Below are positions 8,300-17,937 of a DNA stretch of 64,000 bases, piece after piece. The stretch lies in assembly GCF_004022565.1 (NCBI RefSeq), contig NZ_CP022987.1:1240001-1304000 (forward strand), in the 5' to 3' direction. The position numbers and the translations under genes were made by a program. Every line of letters starts with the position of its first letter. Within the stretch, counting starts at the first letter, position 1. The notes under the pieces are model-generated. The model was not told the DNA's origin and did not search any database. It was given only the letters and a program-made list of their open reading frames with translations. The DNA is from Pollutimonas thiosulfatoxidans (GTDB lineage: Bacteria > Pseudomonadota > Gammaproteobacteria > Burkholderiales > Burkholderiaceae_B).

Positions 8300-9090
8300 A
8301 GCCGTGCAATGCCCCGGCTGGAGCCAGTCAAGAAATCAATCATCACCTGGACTGCCTCGCGCGCTTCGGGACGCTCGTCCTGCAGATTGCGCATTTGTTC
8401 GCAGGCCTCTTCCACCTTCAGGTTGCGTCTATACAGCAACTTGTAGGCTTCCTTCAGGGCCGCTATGGCCTCGGGCGTATAGCCGCGCCGCCCCAATCCT
8501 TCCGAATTGACGCCCACCGGCCTGAAGGGGTCGCCTGCCCCGATAAGGTAGGGAGGGATGTCCTGACGTATGGAACTGGTGCCGCCTATCATGGCGTGGG
8601 CGCCGATACGTACAAACTGGTGGACCGCTGAAAGGCCACCCAGAATTGCCCAATCGCCAATGTGGATATGGCCGGCCAGCTGGACGCCATTGGCGATCAC
8701 GGTGTGGCTGCCGATTTGGCAATCGTGCGCCACATGCACATAGGCCATGATCCAGTTGTCGTCGCCCAACCGCGTTACGCCAACGTCTTGCGCGGTGCCG
8801 GTATTAAGCGTGACGAACTCGCGCACCATGTTGCCATCGCCGATCTCCAGGCGGGTGGGCTCACCATTGTATTTCTTGTCTTGCGGGATGCCGCCTATGG
8901 AGCAGTGACGGTAAAACGTATTCTTGCGGCCGATAGTGGTGTGCCCATCTATGACGCAATGCGGTCCCACGACCGAACCCGCAGCGATGCTGACATGCTC
9001 GCCTATGATGCTGTAGGGTCCCACGGAGACATCGTCGGCAAGCTGCGCGCCGGGCGCAACGATTGCCGTCGGGTGTATCAATCCAGCCAT
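8296..9090 (-). CDS. lpxA: UDP-N-acetylglucosamine acyltransferase
   Basis: LpxA transfers a hydroxyacyl chain from ACP to the 3-OH of UDP-GlcNAc, the first step of lipid A synthesis. The 264 residues (usual 255-265) are built of hexapeptide repeats (IHPTAIVAPGAQLADDVSVGP onward) forming a left-handed beta helix. The catalytic His lies in GGLSAVHQFVRIG at about residue 125. The C-terminal helical part follows RRGYTPEAIAALK. It lies 3 bp after fabZ and overlaps lpxB by 4 nt. Confidence 0.97.
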   Translation of the reverse strand: MAGLIHPTAIVAPGAQLADDVSVGPYSIIGEHVSIAAGSVVGPHCVIDGHTTIGRKNTFYRHCSIGGIPQDKKYNGEPTRLEIGDGNMVREFVTLNTGTAQDVGVTRLGDDNWIMAYVHVAHDCQIGSHTVIANGVQLAGHIHIGDWAILGGLSAVHQFVRIGAHAMIGGTSSIRQDIPPYLIGAGDPFRPVGVNSEGLGRRGYTPEAIAALKEAYKLLYRRNLKVEEACEQMRNLQDERPEAREAVQVMIDFLTGSSRGIARL

Positions 9091-9093
9091 GTT

Positions 9094-9546
9094 CTAGTCT
9101 TCCAGTACACGGATCGCGCACATCAGCTTGGCTTCGGCCGCCACCTGTCCGTCCACTGACGCCTGGGCGGTGTACTTGCAAATAGAGCGGCTGATGCGAT
9201 CGGCGGTAACTTCCAGGCGCAGCTGATCGCCCGGCAAGACCGGCCGCCGAAAGCGCGCGCCGTCTACGCCCACGAGGTAGTAGGCGATCTTCTTGTCGGC
9301 GGGGTTGACGCCGCTATCGTCCTCGAACGAAAACAAGGCAGCCGCTTGCGCCAGCGCTTCGATGATCAATACGCCGGGCATGACAGGGTGATGGGGAAAG
9401 TGCCCCTGAAAAAAGGGCTCGTTCATCGACACATTCTTGATGGCCACGATGCTTTTGCCCGGAACCATCTCAAGCACGCGATCGACCAGCAGCATCGGCG
9501 GGCGATGCGGCAGTCGGTCCATGATTTGTTTAATGTCGAGTTCCAT
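9094..9546 (-). CDS. fabZ: 3-hydroxyacyl-ACP dehydratase
   Basis: FabZ dehydrates 3-hydroxyacyl-ACP in fatty acid elongation and competes with LpxA for hydroxyacyl-ACP, which fits its place between lpxD and lpxA. The 150-residue hot-dog protein has PHRPPMLLVDRV at its start and the catalytic His-Glu region GHFPHHPVMPGVLIIEALAQ. Start at 9546 (MELDIKQIMDRLPHR) is preferred since AGGA lies 8 nt upstream; ATGs at 9561 and 9579 are possible. Confidence 0.96.
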   Translation of the reverse strand: MELDIKQIMDRLPHRPPMLLVDRVLEMVPGKSIVAIKNVSMNEPFFQGHFPHHPVMPGVLIIEALAQAAALFSFEDDSGVNPADKKIAYYLVGVDGARFRRPVLPGDQLRLEVTADRISRSICKYTAQASVDGQVAAEAKLMCAIRVLED

Positions 9547-9600
9547 CTTGATATCCTGCATACAGGTGCCCAGCGGCACAAAGGTTAGTGTTGTTAAACG

Positions 9601-10686
9601 TTATTTTTCGAGCGCACGCAGTCGGCGTCGCAACTGCGCCAACTGCGATACCACGGCTGCATTACGTTGCCATTGAACGTGTTCGGCGTAAGGGTACACG
9701 CCAGTGTAGCGGCCCGGCTTGGCGATGCTGGAGGTGATCGCCGTGCCGCCTGAAACGTGCACGTCGTCGGCCAGCGTCAGGTGTCCGGACAGCATGGCGG
9801 CGCCACCTATGGTGCATCGCCGTCCTATTACGGTTGATCCGGCCACGCCCACGCACGCGGCCATCGCGGTGTGTTCGCCTATGCGCACGTTGTGCGCGAT
9901 CATGATCTGGTTGTCCAATTTGACGCCATCGGCCAGCACGGTGTCTTCGAGCGCCCCACGATCCACAGTGGTGTTGGCGCCGATCTCGACATCGTTGCCG
10001 ATCTGCACGCCGCCCAACTGGGCAATCTTGGCCCAGGCGCCAGGTTGGCTGTGGGGGTCGGGCGCAAAGCCAAAACCATCGGCGCCCAGCACGCAGCCCG
10101 AGTGCAGGATGGCGCGGTCCCCCACCCTGACATGGTGATACAGCGTCACCCGGGCATGCAACAGGCAATCCGCGCCCAACACCGAATTGGCGCCGACCAC
10201 GCAGCCCGGGCCCAGGCGGCTACCGCGACCTATGGTCACCCCGTCCTCGACGACGCAATGGGGACCTATGCTGACCCCCTCGGCGATGCGAGCCGTGGGC
10301 GCGATGACTGCAGTGGAATGCACACCGCCTTCCAGTTGCGCGATCCGATGGCGGTCGAACCACTGCGCCAGCAAGGCATACATCAGGTAGGGCTGACTAC
10401 ACAGCACCACCCGGTACGAATAGCTGTCCGCCGGCAGGCTTTCGAATACTTGCGGCGTCATGATGACCGCAGCCGCCTGGCAAGCCGGCAACTGATCTTG
10501 CAACTTGGGATTGGACAGAAAACTGATCTCGGACGGCCCCGCCGAAAGCAAGGAACCCAAGCCTTGTATCCGCGGCTCGGGTTCGTGCTTGATGTGTGCC
10601 GGTTTGCAGTCCAGGCCGATGGTGTTGGCGCTGTCTAGTAGCTCTTGCAAGGTAGGCGCCTGTTCGGGCGCAAGCAATACCGGCAT
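9601..10686 (-). CDS. lpxD: UDP-3-O-(3-hydroxyacyl)glucosamine N-acyltransferase
   Basis: LpxD adds the second hydroxyacyl chain, to the amine, in lipid A synthesis. The 361 residues show the N-terminal uridine-binding domain (GLGSLLSAGPSEISFLSNPK) followed by hexapeptide repeats, with the catalytic-His region LDNQIMIAHNVRIGEHTAM and the C-terminal helix after YPYAEHVQWQRNAAVV. It sits 6 bp after skp, as in most Gram-negative bacteria. Confidence 0.96.
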   Translation of the reverse strand: MPVLLAPEQAPTLQELLDSANTIGLDCKPAHIKHEPEPRIQGLGSLLSAGPSEISFLSNPKLQDQLPACQAAAVIMTPQVFESLPADSYSYRVVLCSQPYLMYALLAQWFDRHRIAQLEGGVHSTAVIAPTARIAEGVSIGPHCVVEDGVTIGRGSRLGPGCVVGANSVLGADCLLHARVTLYHHVRVGDRAILHSGCVLGADGFGFAPDPHSQPGAWAKIAQLGGVQIGNDVEIGANTTVDRGALEDTVLADGVKLDNQIMIAHNVRIGEHTAMAACVGVAGSTVIGRRCTIGGAAMLSGHLTLADDVHVSGGTAITSSIAKPGRYTGVYPYAEHVQWQRNAAVVSQLAQLRRRLRALEK

Positions 10687-10692
10687 TTTCCT

Positions 10693-11250
10693 TTAGCCGC
10701 CGAGCGCTTTCATGACCTGATCGGTAATGTCGACTTTGGGGCTGACAGTGACGGCGTCCTGAATGATCAAGTCGTAGCCTTGCTGTTCGGCAATTGTCTT
10801 GATGGCAGCGTCGGCTTTCTCGACGATGCCCGAGAACTCTTCATTGCGACGGCGATTGAAGTCTTCCTGGAATTCGCGGCGCTTGCGTTGCAGGTCGGAA
10901 TCCAGGTCGGCCAACTGGCGTTGACGCTTGATGCGCTCGGATTCGGAGAGCACCGGTGCGTCTTTGTCGAACTTTTGCGCTTCGCTACGCAGGCGATTGG
11001 CCAGGTTTTGAAGCTCGTCGTCGCGTTTCTTGAACTCGGCCTCAATCTTGGTTTGGGCCGCCTTGGCGGGCTTGGAATCGCGCAATATGCGTTCCGTGCT
11101 GACGAAGCCTATTTTGGTGCCTTGAGCATAGGTCGCAGGTGCTGCCACCATGGCAGTGGCGCCCAACGCAGCAGCCAGCACCAGGGCGCGATTGCCCCGT
11201 ACAAGGCGCTGGGACAAGGCATTAAGGGATAAAACGAATTTAGACTTCAT
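10693..11250 (-). CDS. skp: Periplasmic chaperone Skp/OmpH
   Basis: Skp escorts unfolded outer-membrane proteins across the periplasm to BamA, which is encoded directly upstream. The 185 residues start MKSKFVLSLNALSQRLVRG, with an extended N region, then a hydrophobic stretch and a likely signal-peptidase cut after residue 42 (TYA-Q). The mature part begins KIGFVSTERIL and continues as a charged helical hairpin (KRDDELQNLANRLRSEAQKF), the Skp tentacle. The 61 bp from the bamA stop hold no strong terminator. Confidence 0.93.
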   Translation of the reverse strand: MKSKFVLSLNALSQRLVRGNRALVLAAALGATAMVAAPATYAQGTKIGFVSTERILRDSKPAKAAQTKIEAEFKKRDDELQNLANRLRSEAQKFDKDAPVLSESERIKRQRQLADLDSDLQRKRREFQEDFNRRRNEEFSGIVEKADAAIKTIAEQQGYDLIIQDAVTVSPKVDITDQVMKALGG

Positions 11251-11311
11251 GGAAAATCTACCTTGCAAATTGCACAGATAAAACAGTTATTGTGCCACTA
11301 AACGGCATACA

Positions 11312-13654
11312 TCAGAAACCGGTGCCGATCTGGAATTGGAAGGCTTGTTTGTCGTCGCCTTCCTTGGCATTAAGAGCACGGCCAAAGGACAATTGCAGCG
11401 GTCCCATGGGCGATTGCCACGACAGGCCCACACCGGCCGAGAACTTCCAGCCGCAAGGGTCTACAGAGTGGTTATTTATACCACCCGTGCAAGCACCCCC
11501 ACTGGTGTTGGCAATCTGGCCCGCGTCGGTGAACAGGAACCAGCGCAGCGTACGATCGCGCGAGGCGCCCGGGAAGGGCAGGTACAGCTGAATATTACCA
11601 ACAATACGGCGTGATCCGCCCAGGTAGTCGTTAGTAAGCGTATCGCGCGGTCCGAGCGATGCGCCCTCGTAGCCACGCACCGAACCGATACCACCGCCGT
11701 ACACGTTCTTGATGACGGGGAAGCTCTTGCTACCGTAGGTCTTGCCCCAGTCGACCATACCATTGAAGGCGACCGTATAGGCGCGGCCCAGCGGCAAATA
11801 ATACTGCTGCTGCGCGCTTAGCATGTAATAGCGCAGATCCATGGTGGACAGATCGCCCGACAACCTTGTGTAGCTGCCTTCGGTAGGCGCGATGGCGCTG
11901 TCGCGCGTGTCTTTGGACCAACCCAGGTTGAAGATGACCGAATTGGTCGCTTCGCCATACTCGGTAACGAAATCCTGGTAGGCCTGTGGCGTGTACTGAG
12001 GACTGAGTTCGCTAAGCTTGTTGTGCTCGAAGCTGACGCCGGTGAAGACACGATCGAACTCGGAAATCGGCACGCCGAAGTTCAAGCCGCCGCCAAAAGC
12101 CGTTACGCGGTAATCACCAAACGAATCGCGACTGTCGTAGGGCGTGGTGCGACGATAGTAGATGGACGTGGTCTTGCTGATGCCGTCCTTGGTCCAGTAT
12201 GGGTCGGTGTGCGAAATAATGGCCGCACGGTTGGTCTTGCTGGTGTTGACCTGTAGCGACAACGTGTTGCCGCTACCAAAAATGTTGTCCTGGCTGATGC
12301 CGGCCGACAAGATGAGCTTGTCGGTGGAACCGTAGCCCACGCCCAGGTTGATCAGGCCGGTGGGTTTTTCCTTCACGTCGACATTGACGTCGACCTGGTC
12401 GGGCGAGCCGGCAACCGGCGTGGTGTGCACATTGACGTCGTTGAAGTAGCCCAGGCGATCGACGCGGTCGCGCGACGACTTGATGTTGCCGGCGTCGTAC
12501 CAGGCGGCTTCCTGCTGGCGCATTTCGCGCCGGATGACTTCGTCGCGGGTGCGGGTGTTGCCGCCGATCTGGATCCGGCGCACATAGACTCGGCGGCCCG
12601 GATCGACATAAAAGGTAAGGTCGGTTTCGTGCGCGTCGCGATCGAGCACGGGATTGGGATTGACGTTGGCAAACGCGTAGCCCAAGGTACCCAGGTAATC
12701 GGTAATGGCCTTGACCGTGGCGTTGGTCTTGGAAGCCGAGAAGGTTTCGCCTTCTTTGACTTCGACCAGGGGCTGGATTTTGTCGTCCAGACCGAGCAGG
12801 TCGCCGGCCAGCTTGACGCTGCGCACGTTGTAGGGCTCGCCTTCGTGCAAGGTAAGCGTGACGAAGATATCTTGACGGTCGGGCGAGATCGAAACCTGCG
12901 GCGGCTCGGCCGAATATTCCAGATAGCCGCGATCGAGATAGAAGGAGCGTATTCGCTCGACATCGCCCTCGAGCTTCTCGCGCGAATATTTATCCGTGCC
13001 GGTGTACCAGGTCATGATGCCGGAGGTGGTGAGCTCCATTTCATCCAGCAAGGTGCCTTGGGAGAAATCTTCGTTGCCGACGATACGAATGTCGCTGATC
13101 TTGGCCAGGTCGCCTTCGAAGATATCGAAGCTGACACCAACCCGATTGCGCGGCAGTGGCGTGATGATGGGGTTGATCTCGACCCCGTACTTGCCTTTGG
13201 ACAGATACTGCTGCTTCAGTTCGAACTCGGCGCGTTCCAGCATGGAACGGTCGAAAACCCGGCCTTGCCCGAAACCGACCTGCCCCAGCGATTTGATGAT
13301 TTCTTTCGAGTCGAACTCGCGCATGCCGTTGAAGCTGACCGACGCAATCGTGGGTCGCTCTTGTACGGTAACCACCAGCACGTCGTTGACGCTGTCGATC
13401 TTGACGTCGCTGAAGAAGCCCGTGGCGTACAAGCGCTGAATCGCCTCGGCGGCCTGAGCATCGGTGAACTGTTCGCCTACCTTGACGGGCAGATACGTAA
13501 AGATCGTGCCGGCATCGACACGCTCTATGCCATTGACCTGGATGTCACGTACCACGAAGGGGGTGAAAGCGTTCGCGAAACTGGGCGCCAGCAACAAGGC
13601 AACCAATACGGGCAGCACTCGTTTGGCAAAAGGGAATTTCCGGCTAGACGACAT
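11312..13654 (-). CDS. bamA: Outer membrane protein assembly factor BamA
   Basis: BamA is the core of the BAM complex, which inserts beta-barrel proteins in the outer membrane. The 780 residues show a signal peptide (cut after about residue 29, ANA-F), five POTRA repeats (first: FVVRDIQVNGIERVDAGTI) over about residues 30-430, and a C-terminal 16-strand barrel. The Omp85 signature region appears as GGGIGSVRGYEGASLGPRD. The protein ends FQIGTGF with the C-terminal Phe expected of outer-membrane barrels. AAGGA precedes the ATG. The position between rseP and skp is canonical. Confidence 0.97.
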   Translation of the reverse strand: MSSSRKFPFAKRVLPVLVALLLAPSFANAFTPFVVRDIQVNGIERVDAGTIFTYLPVKVGEQFTDAQAAEAIQRLYATGFFSDVKIDSVNDVLVVTVQERPTIASVSFNGMREFDSKEIIKSLGQVGFGQGRVFDRSMLERAEFELKQQYLSKGKYGVEINPIITPLPRNRVGVSFDIFEGDLAKISDIRIVGNEDFSQGTLLDEMELTTSGIMTWYTGTDKYSREKLEGDVERIRSFYLDRGYLEYSAEPPQVSISPDRQDIFVTLTLHEGEPYNVRSVKLAGDLLGLDDKIQPLVEVKEGETFSASKTNATVKAITDYLGTLGYAFANVNPNPVLDRDAHETDLTFYVDPGRRVYVRRIQIGGNTRTRDEVIRREMRQQEAAWYDAGNIKSSRDRVDRLGYFNDVNVHTTPVAGSPDQVDVNVDVKEKPTGLINLGVGYGSTDKLILSAGISQDNIFGSGNTLSLQVNTSKTNRAAIISHTDPYWTKDGISKTTSIYYRRTTPYDSRDSFGDYRVTAFGGGLNFGVPISEFDRVFTGVSFEHNKLSELSPQYTPQAYQDFVTEYGEATNSVIFNLGWSKDTRDSAIAPTEGSYTRLSGDLSTMDLRYYMLSAQQQYYLPLGRAYTVAFNGMVDWGKTYGSKSFPVIKNVYGGGIGSVRGYEGASLGPRDTLTNDYLGGSRRIVGNIQLYLPFPGASRDRTLRWFLFTDAGQIANTSGGACTGGINNHSVDPCGWKFSAGVGLSWQSPMGPLQLSFGRALNAKEGDDKQAFQFQIGTGF

Positions 13655-13707
13655 CCTGGAGGATCCTTGGGCGATTTAATGGTGGAAGATTGTAAGGCAC
13701 AACGCTT

Positions 13708-15042
13708 CTAACTGAAAAGACGCGAAAAATCATTGAAAAAGGCCAGGCTCATTAGCGCGGCTAGCAAGCCCAAGCCTACGCGATGGCCGGTTTCCAACCA
13801 TTTGTCGGGTACCGGCTTGCCGCGAACGGCTTCCAGTGCGTAGTACATGAGATGGCCACCGTCGAGCATAGGAATCGGCAACAAATTTAACACGCCGATA
13901 CTAACACTGATTAGTGCCAGAAACCCTATGTAGGCAGCCATGCCGATGCGCGCGGTCTGTCCGGCGTAATCCGCAATGGTCACAGGCCCACTGACATTGC
14001 GCAGCGAAACATCGCCTGTGATCATGCGCCCCATCATCTTCAGGGATAGCCAGACTGTATCGACGGTGCGGCTGATGCCGCGGCCCATGCTGTCCAGCGG
14101 CCCATAGCGCACCGTTACCATGGGAAAGTCCGCGCCCAGCATCACGCCTATGCGTCCTGCTTGCGAGCCGTCTTCCATGGTGTGGCTTTGCGGCGTGATG
14201 TTCAGCGTTAGCGGTGTACCGTCTCGCAATATGGTCAAGGACAGCGTTTGTTCGGCGTGCTGTTGCACCGCCTGGACAACCTCGGCCGCGTCCGGATCTT
14301 GCAATTGCCCGATGCTGACGATGACGTCGCCCTCGCGCAGGCCCGCCTGCTGACCCGCACTTCCTTCATTAACGGCATTGACCTTCGGCCGCGGTGTCGC
14401 CAATGCCAGGCCAACTTCCGTCATGGGATCAACGCCATCGGGCTCTATGGCTCCGGCCGTCAGATGCAACAGCCGCTCGCGTTGCGCGCCTTCGGAGGTT
14501 TGCACTTGCAGCTCAACGCGACCACCACCGGTCACGGCGTCGGTCAGTTGCCAACGCGCCTCACCCCAGGATTGCACCGCCCGACCATTGACGGCCGTGA
14601 TGCGATCCCCCGCCTGAACGCCTGCCATGGCGGCGGCGGTATCGGCTTGCGGGGCAGCCAGCACAGGCGCGGGCTCGTTGGTGCCCGCCAGATTCAGGAA
14701 CGTATAGAGAACCGCCGCCAGCAATAGGTTCGCTACCGGCCCTGCCACCACAATGGCGCTGCGCTGCGCGAGGCTTTTGCTGTTGAACGCTTGCGCGGCC
14801 TCTTGCGCCGTGGCGCCCGGGCCCGGCTCATCCATCATCTTCACATAGCCGCCCAGCGGGATGGCCGACACCGCCCACTCGGTACCATGGCGGTCCGTGC
14901 GGCGCGCCAGCACGCGACCGAAGCCCACTGAAAAGCGCAATACGCGCACGCCGCAGCGCCGCGCCACCCAGTAATGGCCCAGCTCGTGGAAAGTAATCAG
15001 GACGCCAAGCGCGACCGCGAAGGCTAATAAGGTAAACAGCAT
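13708..15042 (-). CDS. rseP: Site-2 intramembrane metalloprotease RseP
   Basis: RseP cleaves anti-sigma factor RseA-like substrates and signal-peptide remnants in the inner membrane. The 444 residues begin MLFTLLAFAVALGVLITFHELGH, placing the zinc-binding HELGH in the first transmembrane segment. Two PDZ regions follow (about residues 125-300, including QAGDRITAVNGRAV and LREGDVIVSIGQLQ). The third zinc ligand lies in PMLDGGHLMYYALE. An in-frame extension to 15183 lies inside dxr and is rejected. It sits between dxr and bamA, as is usual. Confidence 0.95.
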   Translation of the reverse strand: MLFTLLAFAVALGVLITFHELGHYWVARRCGVRVLRFSVGFGRVLARRTDRHGTEWAVSAIPLGGYVKMMDEPGPGATAQEAAQAFNSKSLAQRSAIVVAGPVANLLLAAVLYTFLNLAGTNEPAPVLAAPQADTAAAMAGVQAGDRITAVNGRAVQSWGEARWQLTDAVTGGGRVELQVQTSEGAQRERLLHLTAGAIEPDGVDPMTEVGLALATPRPKVNAVNEGSAGQQAGLREGDVIVSIGQLQDPDAAEVVQAVQQHAEQTLSLTILRDGTPLTLNITPQSHTMEDGSQAGRIGVMLGADFPMVTVRYGPLDSMGRGISRTVDTVWLSLKMMGRMITGDVSLRNVSGPVTIADYAGQTARIGMAAYIGFLALISVSIGVLNLLPIPMLDGGHLMYYALEAVRGKPVPDKWLETGHRVGLGLLAALMSLAFFNDFSRLFS

Positions 15043-15065
15043 GGATATCCTGGGTAACGGCGGGG

Positions 15066-16280
15066 TCAGGCCTTCTGGAGGCAGAGTTCGGCAGCTATGC
15101 GGCGTGAACGGGCATCGAGTGCCAGTACATCGTCCAGTGAATCGAGGCCGGTACTGGGCATGCCGGTGATGCGATCCAGGCAAGCTTCGATAACCCCGGC
15201 GATTTCAGTATAGCGAATGCGGCTGTTCAAGAAGCAGTCGACGGCAATTTCGTTGGCGGCGTTCAAGGCTACACAAGCGGCCTGCCCAGTGGCCAGCGCA
15301 TCGAATGACAGTCGCAGGCAGGGAAAGCGGTCGAAGTTGGGCTCTTCGAAGTCCAGGCGACCCAAAGCAGTCAAGGCCAACAGGCCCACACCGCTGTCAA
15401 TGCGCTCGGGAAAGCCCAAGCCATAGGCAATCGGTGTGCGCATGTCGGGCTGGCCCAACTGAGCCAATATGGACCCGTCTTCGTACTCCACCATCGAGTG
15501 CACCATGCTTTGCGGATGGATAACGACCTGGATGCGATCCACGGGCATGGCAAACAGCCAATGCGCTTCAATGACCTCCAGGCCCTTGTTAAGCATGGTG
15601 GCCGAGTCCACGGAGATCTTGCGGCCCATGGTCCAGTTGGGGTGGGCGCAAGCCTGGTCGGGGGTCACGCTGGCCAGTTGATCGAGAGCGGTGGTGCGGA
15701 AAGGTCCGCCCGAGGCCGTCAACAGCAGCCGGCGTACACCGCGCGCGGGTTGCGTGGGCGCGGTAGCCCTGCCCGACTGCGGCATGCATTGAAATATGGC
15801 GTTGTGTTCGCTGTCTATGGGCAGCAACTCGGCGCCGCAGTCGCGCACCGTACGCATGAACAAGCTGCCTGCTGCAACCAGGGCTTCTTTGTTGGCCAGC
15901 AATACCCGCTTGCCGGCGGCAGCGGCGGCGAGTGCCGACGGCAGCCCGGCTGCGCCGACGATGGCCGCCATGACGGTGGTCACTTCGGCCTCGGCAACCG
16001 TATCGCACAGGGCTTGCTGCCCTATTCGGATTTCCGGTACAGGATGCTGGCCGGCCGGCCAGGCGTGCAGAAAGCGCTTGCGCGCGGCCTCATCGGGCAC
16101 GATGACAACGCGGGCCCCCGTGGCGCTGGCCTGTGCCGCCAACTGCTCGATACGGCTATGCGCGCTGAGCGCATAAATGGAGAGGGTTTCGGGGTGTCGG
16201 GCAATGACATCCAGGGTATTGACGCCGATGGAGCCGGTAGAACCCAGGACACATATGCGTTGCTGCAACATCTTGCTCAT
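15066..16280 (-). CDS. dxr: 1-deoxy-D-xylulose-5-phosphate reductoisomerase
   Basis: Dxr (IspC) commits carbon to the MEP isoprenoid pathway by converting DXP to MEP with NADPH. The 404 residues show the N-terminal nucleotide motif LGSTGSIGVNTLDVI, ANKEALVAAG, the metal-binding LLPIDSEHNAIFQC, LTASGGPFR and the NWTMGRKISVDSATMLNKGLE active-site segment. The start overlaps the cdsA stop by 4 nt. Its product feeds UppS, encoded two genes upstream. Confidence 0.97.
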   Translation of the reverse strand: MSKMLQQRICVLGSTGSIGVNTLDVIARHPETLSIYALSAHSRIEQLAAQASATGARVVIVPDEAARKRFLHAWPAGQHPVPEIRIGQQALCDTVAEAEVTTVMAAIVGAAGLPSALAAAAAGKRVLLANKEALVAAGSLFMRTVRDCGAELLPIDSEHNAIFQCMPQSGRATAPTQPARGVRRLLLTASGGPFRTTALDQLASVTPDQACAHPNWTMGRKISVDSATMLNKGLEVIEAHWLFAMPVDRIQVVIHPQSMVHSMVEYEDGSILAQLGQPDMRTPIAYGLGFPERIDSGVGLLALTALGRLDFEEPNFDRFPCLRLSFDALATGQAACVALNAANEIAVDCFLNSRIRYTEIAGVIEACLDRITGMPSTGLDSLDDVLALDARSRRIAAELCLQKA

Positions 16281-17137
16281 AGTGTGGTCCCGGTCAGCAG
16301 CAAGGCCAGGGGTGCGACGGGTAGCAAGGCATCGATGCGGTCATACACGCCACCATGGCCGGGAAGCAACTGGCTGGAATCTTTCACGCCGGCACGCCGC
16401 TTCAGCAAGGACTCGAACAAATCACCCACGATGGACAAGGAGGCAAGGAATATAGCGATCAACACGACCAGCCATACCGGCCAGCGCTCTGCAAGTACCG
16501 CGCCGAAACTTCCGGGCCACAACGTGGTTAGCAAAACCCAGATGGTGGCTGCGGCAACGCCGCCAGCGGCGCCTTCCCAGGTTTTCCCGGGGCTGACGCG
16601 CGGAGCCAGCTTGCGGCGGCCCAAGGCCTTGCCGGTGAAGTAAGCGGCGATATCGGCAAACCAGATGAGTGCCAGCAGCGACACCAGGAACCATGCGCCG
16701 CGCAGCATATACATCTGGACGCTGGCGCCCCACACCGCTACCACGGCCAATACGCCGAACACGCTCAACCATACCTGGCCGCTGCGCTGCTGCGCCTGAC
16801 CGCGGACCACCATGGCCGTGCCGACAACGATCCAGACCAGGGTAACCAGCGGCAAGAGCCATAGATTCAGATGCGCCTGCATCAGGCTGCTCCAGGCTAC
16901 CGGCGTGGCGGCAAGCCAGGCATTGCCCAGCCACAGCAGTCCCAGCCCCACCACGGCGGCAATGATGCCGGCGGCTTTCGAGACGCAATTGGGCAGCGTC
17001 AGGCGCAGCCACTCCCAGAGGGTGCATGCCGCGATCAGCGACAGCAACGCAACCAGTGGCCACGCGGTCGGGGCGAGCAGCGTACCGAGAAGCACGGCAA
17101 GCATGATGATCGCCGTAATGACGCGCTGCTTCAGCAT
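16277..17137 (-). CDS. cdsA: Phosphatidate cytidylyltransferase
   Basis: CdsA makes CDP-diacylglycerol from phosphatidic acid and CTP, the branch point of phospholipid synthesis. The 286-residue protein is a multi-spanning membrane enzyme, with about seven hydrophobic segments and the family signature SIVGDLFESLLKRRAGVKDSS followed by LPGHGGVYDRIDAL near the C terminus. GGAGGG lies before the ATG at 17137; the in-frame extension to 17215 runs into uppS and is rejected. Confidence 0.96.
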   Translation of the reverse strand: MLKQRVITAIIMLAVLLGTLLAPTAWPLVALLSLIAACTLWEWLRLTLPNCVSKAAGIIAAVVGLGLLWLGNAWLAATPVAWSSLMQAHLNLWLLPLVTLVWIVVGTAMVVRGQAQQRSGQVWLSVFGVLAVVAVWGASVQMYMLRGAWFLVSLLALIWFADIAAYFTGKALGRRKLAPRVSPGKTWEGAAGGVAAATIWVLLTTLWPGSFGAVLAERWPVWLVVLIAIFLASLSIVGDLFESLLKRRAGVKDSSQLLPGHGGVYDRIDALLPVAPLALLLTGTTL

Positions 17138-17151
17138 AGGCCCTCCGATGT

Positions 17152-17910
17152 CTAGTTCTTTCCAGCCACCTGGGCGCTGGTGCGCCCGAAGCGGCGCTCG
17201 CGTGTTCTGTACCATTCGAAGGCGGCGTCGAGTTCTTTGGCGCCAAAGTCCGGCCAGTAGTCTTGCGAAAAATACAGTTCAGTATAGGCCAGTTGCCAGA
17301 CCAGGAAATTCGAGATGCGCTGCTCACCGCCAGTGCGGATGAACAGGTCGGGCTCGGGGGCATAAGCCATCGACAGATAATCGGCCAGCAAGGTTTCGTC
17401 GATGCTTTCCGGATCCGTGGCCAGGTCGGGCCGCTCGCGCAGCAGTCGACGCATGGCCTGCAGGATATCCCAGCGACCACCATAATTGGCAGCGATAGTC
17501 AGATGCAGCGCCGTATTGTGTTCGGTGCGCTGTTCAGCCTTGCGGATAAGCTCGCGCAACTTGGGTTCGAACGGTGACAGATCGCCCACAATGCGCAGGC
17601 GCACGCCCTGCTCTTCCAGCTTGGTGACCTCTTTTTCGAGGGTCTGGATAAACAGACGCATCAACAACGACACTTCGTCAGGCGGACGACGCCAGTTCTC
17701 GGAACTGAAGGCAAACAGCGTGAGGTATTCCACCCCACGCCTGCCGCAGGCCTCGACCGCCCGGCGAACCGCCTGCACCCCGCGCACATGGCCGGCAGTT
17801 CTGGGCAAGAAGCGCCGAGTTGCCCAACGTCCGTTCCCGTCCATGATGACGGCGATATGGCGTGGCGTATCAGTGCTCGTAGGCACCGCCAGGGTGGAGC
17901 TGACAGGCAT
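17152..17910 (-). CDS. uppS: Undecaprenyl diphosphate synthase
   Basis: UppS extends farnesyl diphosphate with isopentenyl units to the C55 carrier used for peptidoglycan and O-antigen. The 252 residues carry HIAVIMDGNGRWA (catalytic Asp), the LTLFAFSSENWRRP block, and RTGGEQRISNFLVWQLAYTEL near the C terminus. It lies 14 bp before cdsA and 27 bp after frr in the same leftward block. Confidence 0.97.
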   Translation of the reverse strand: MPVSSTLAVPTSTDTPRHIAVIMDGNGRWATRRFLPRTAGHVRGVQAVRRAVEACGRRGVEYLTLFAFSSENWRRPPDEVSLLMRLFIQTLEKEVTKLEEQGVRLRIVGDLSPFEPKLRELIRKAEQRTEHNTALHLTIAANYGGRWDILQAMRRLLRERPDLATDPESIDETLLADYLSMAYAPEPDLFIRTGGEQRISNFLVWQLAYTELYFSQDYWPDFGAKELDAAFEWYRTRERRFGRTSAQVAGKN

Positions 17911-17937
17911 GTTGTGAAGGTCCGTGGCGAAGCATGA

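Noticed and set aside
12425..13711. 428-residue plus-strand open frame
   Set aside because: It is antisense to bamA and shows no signal, domain or ribosome site.
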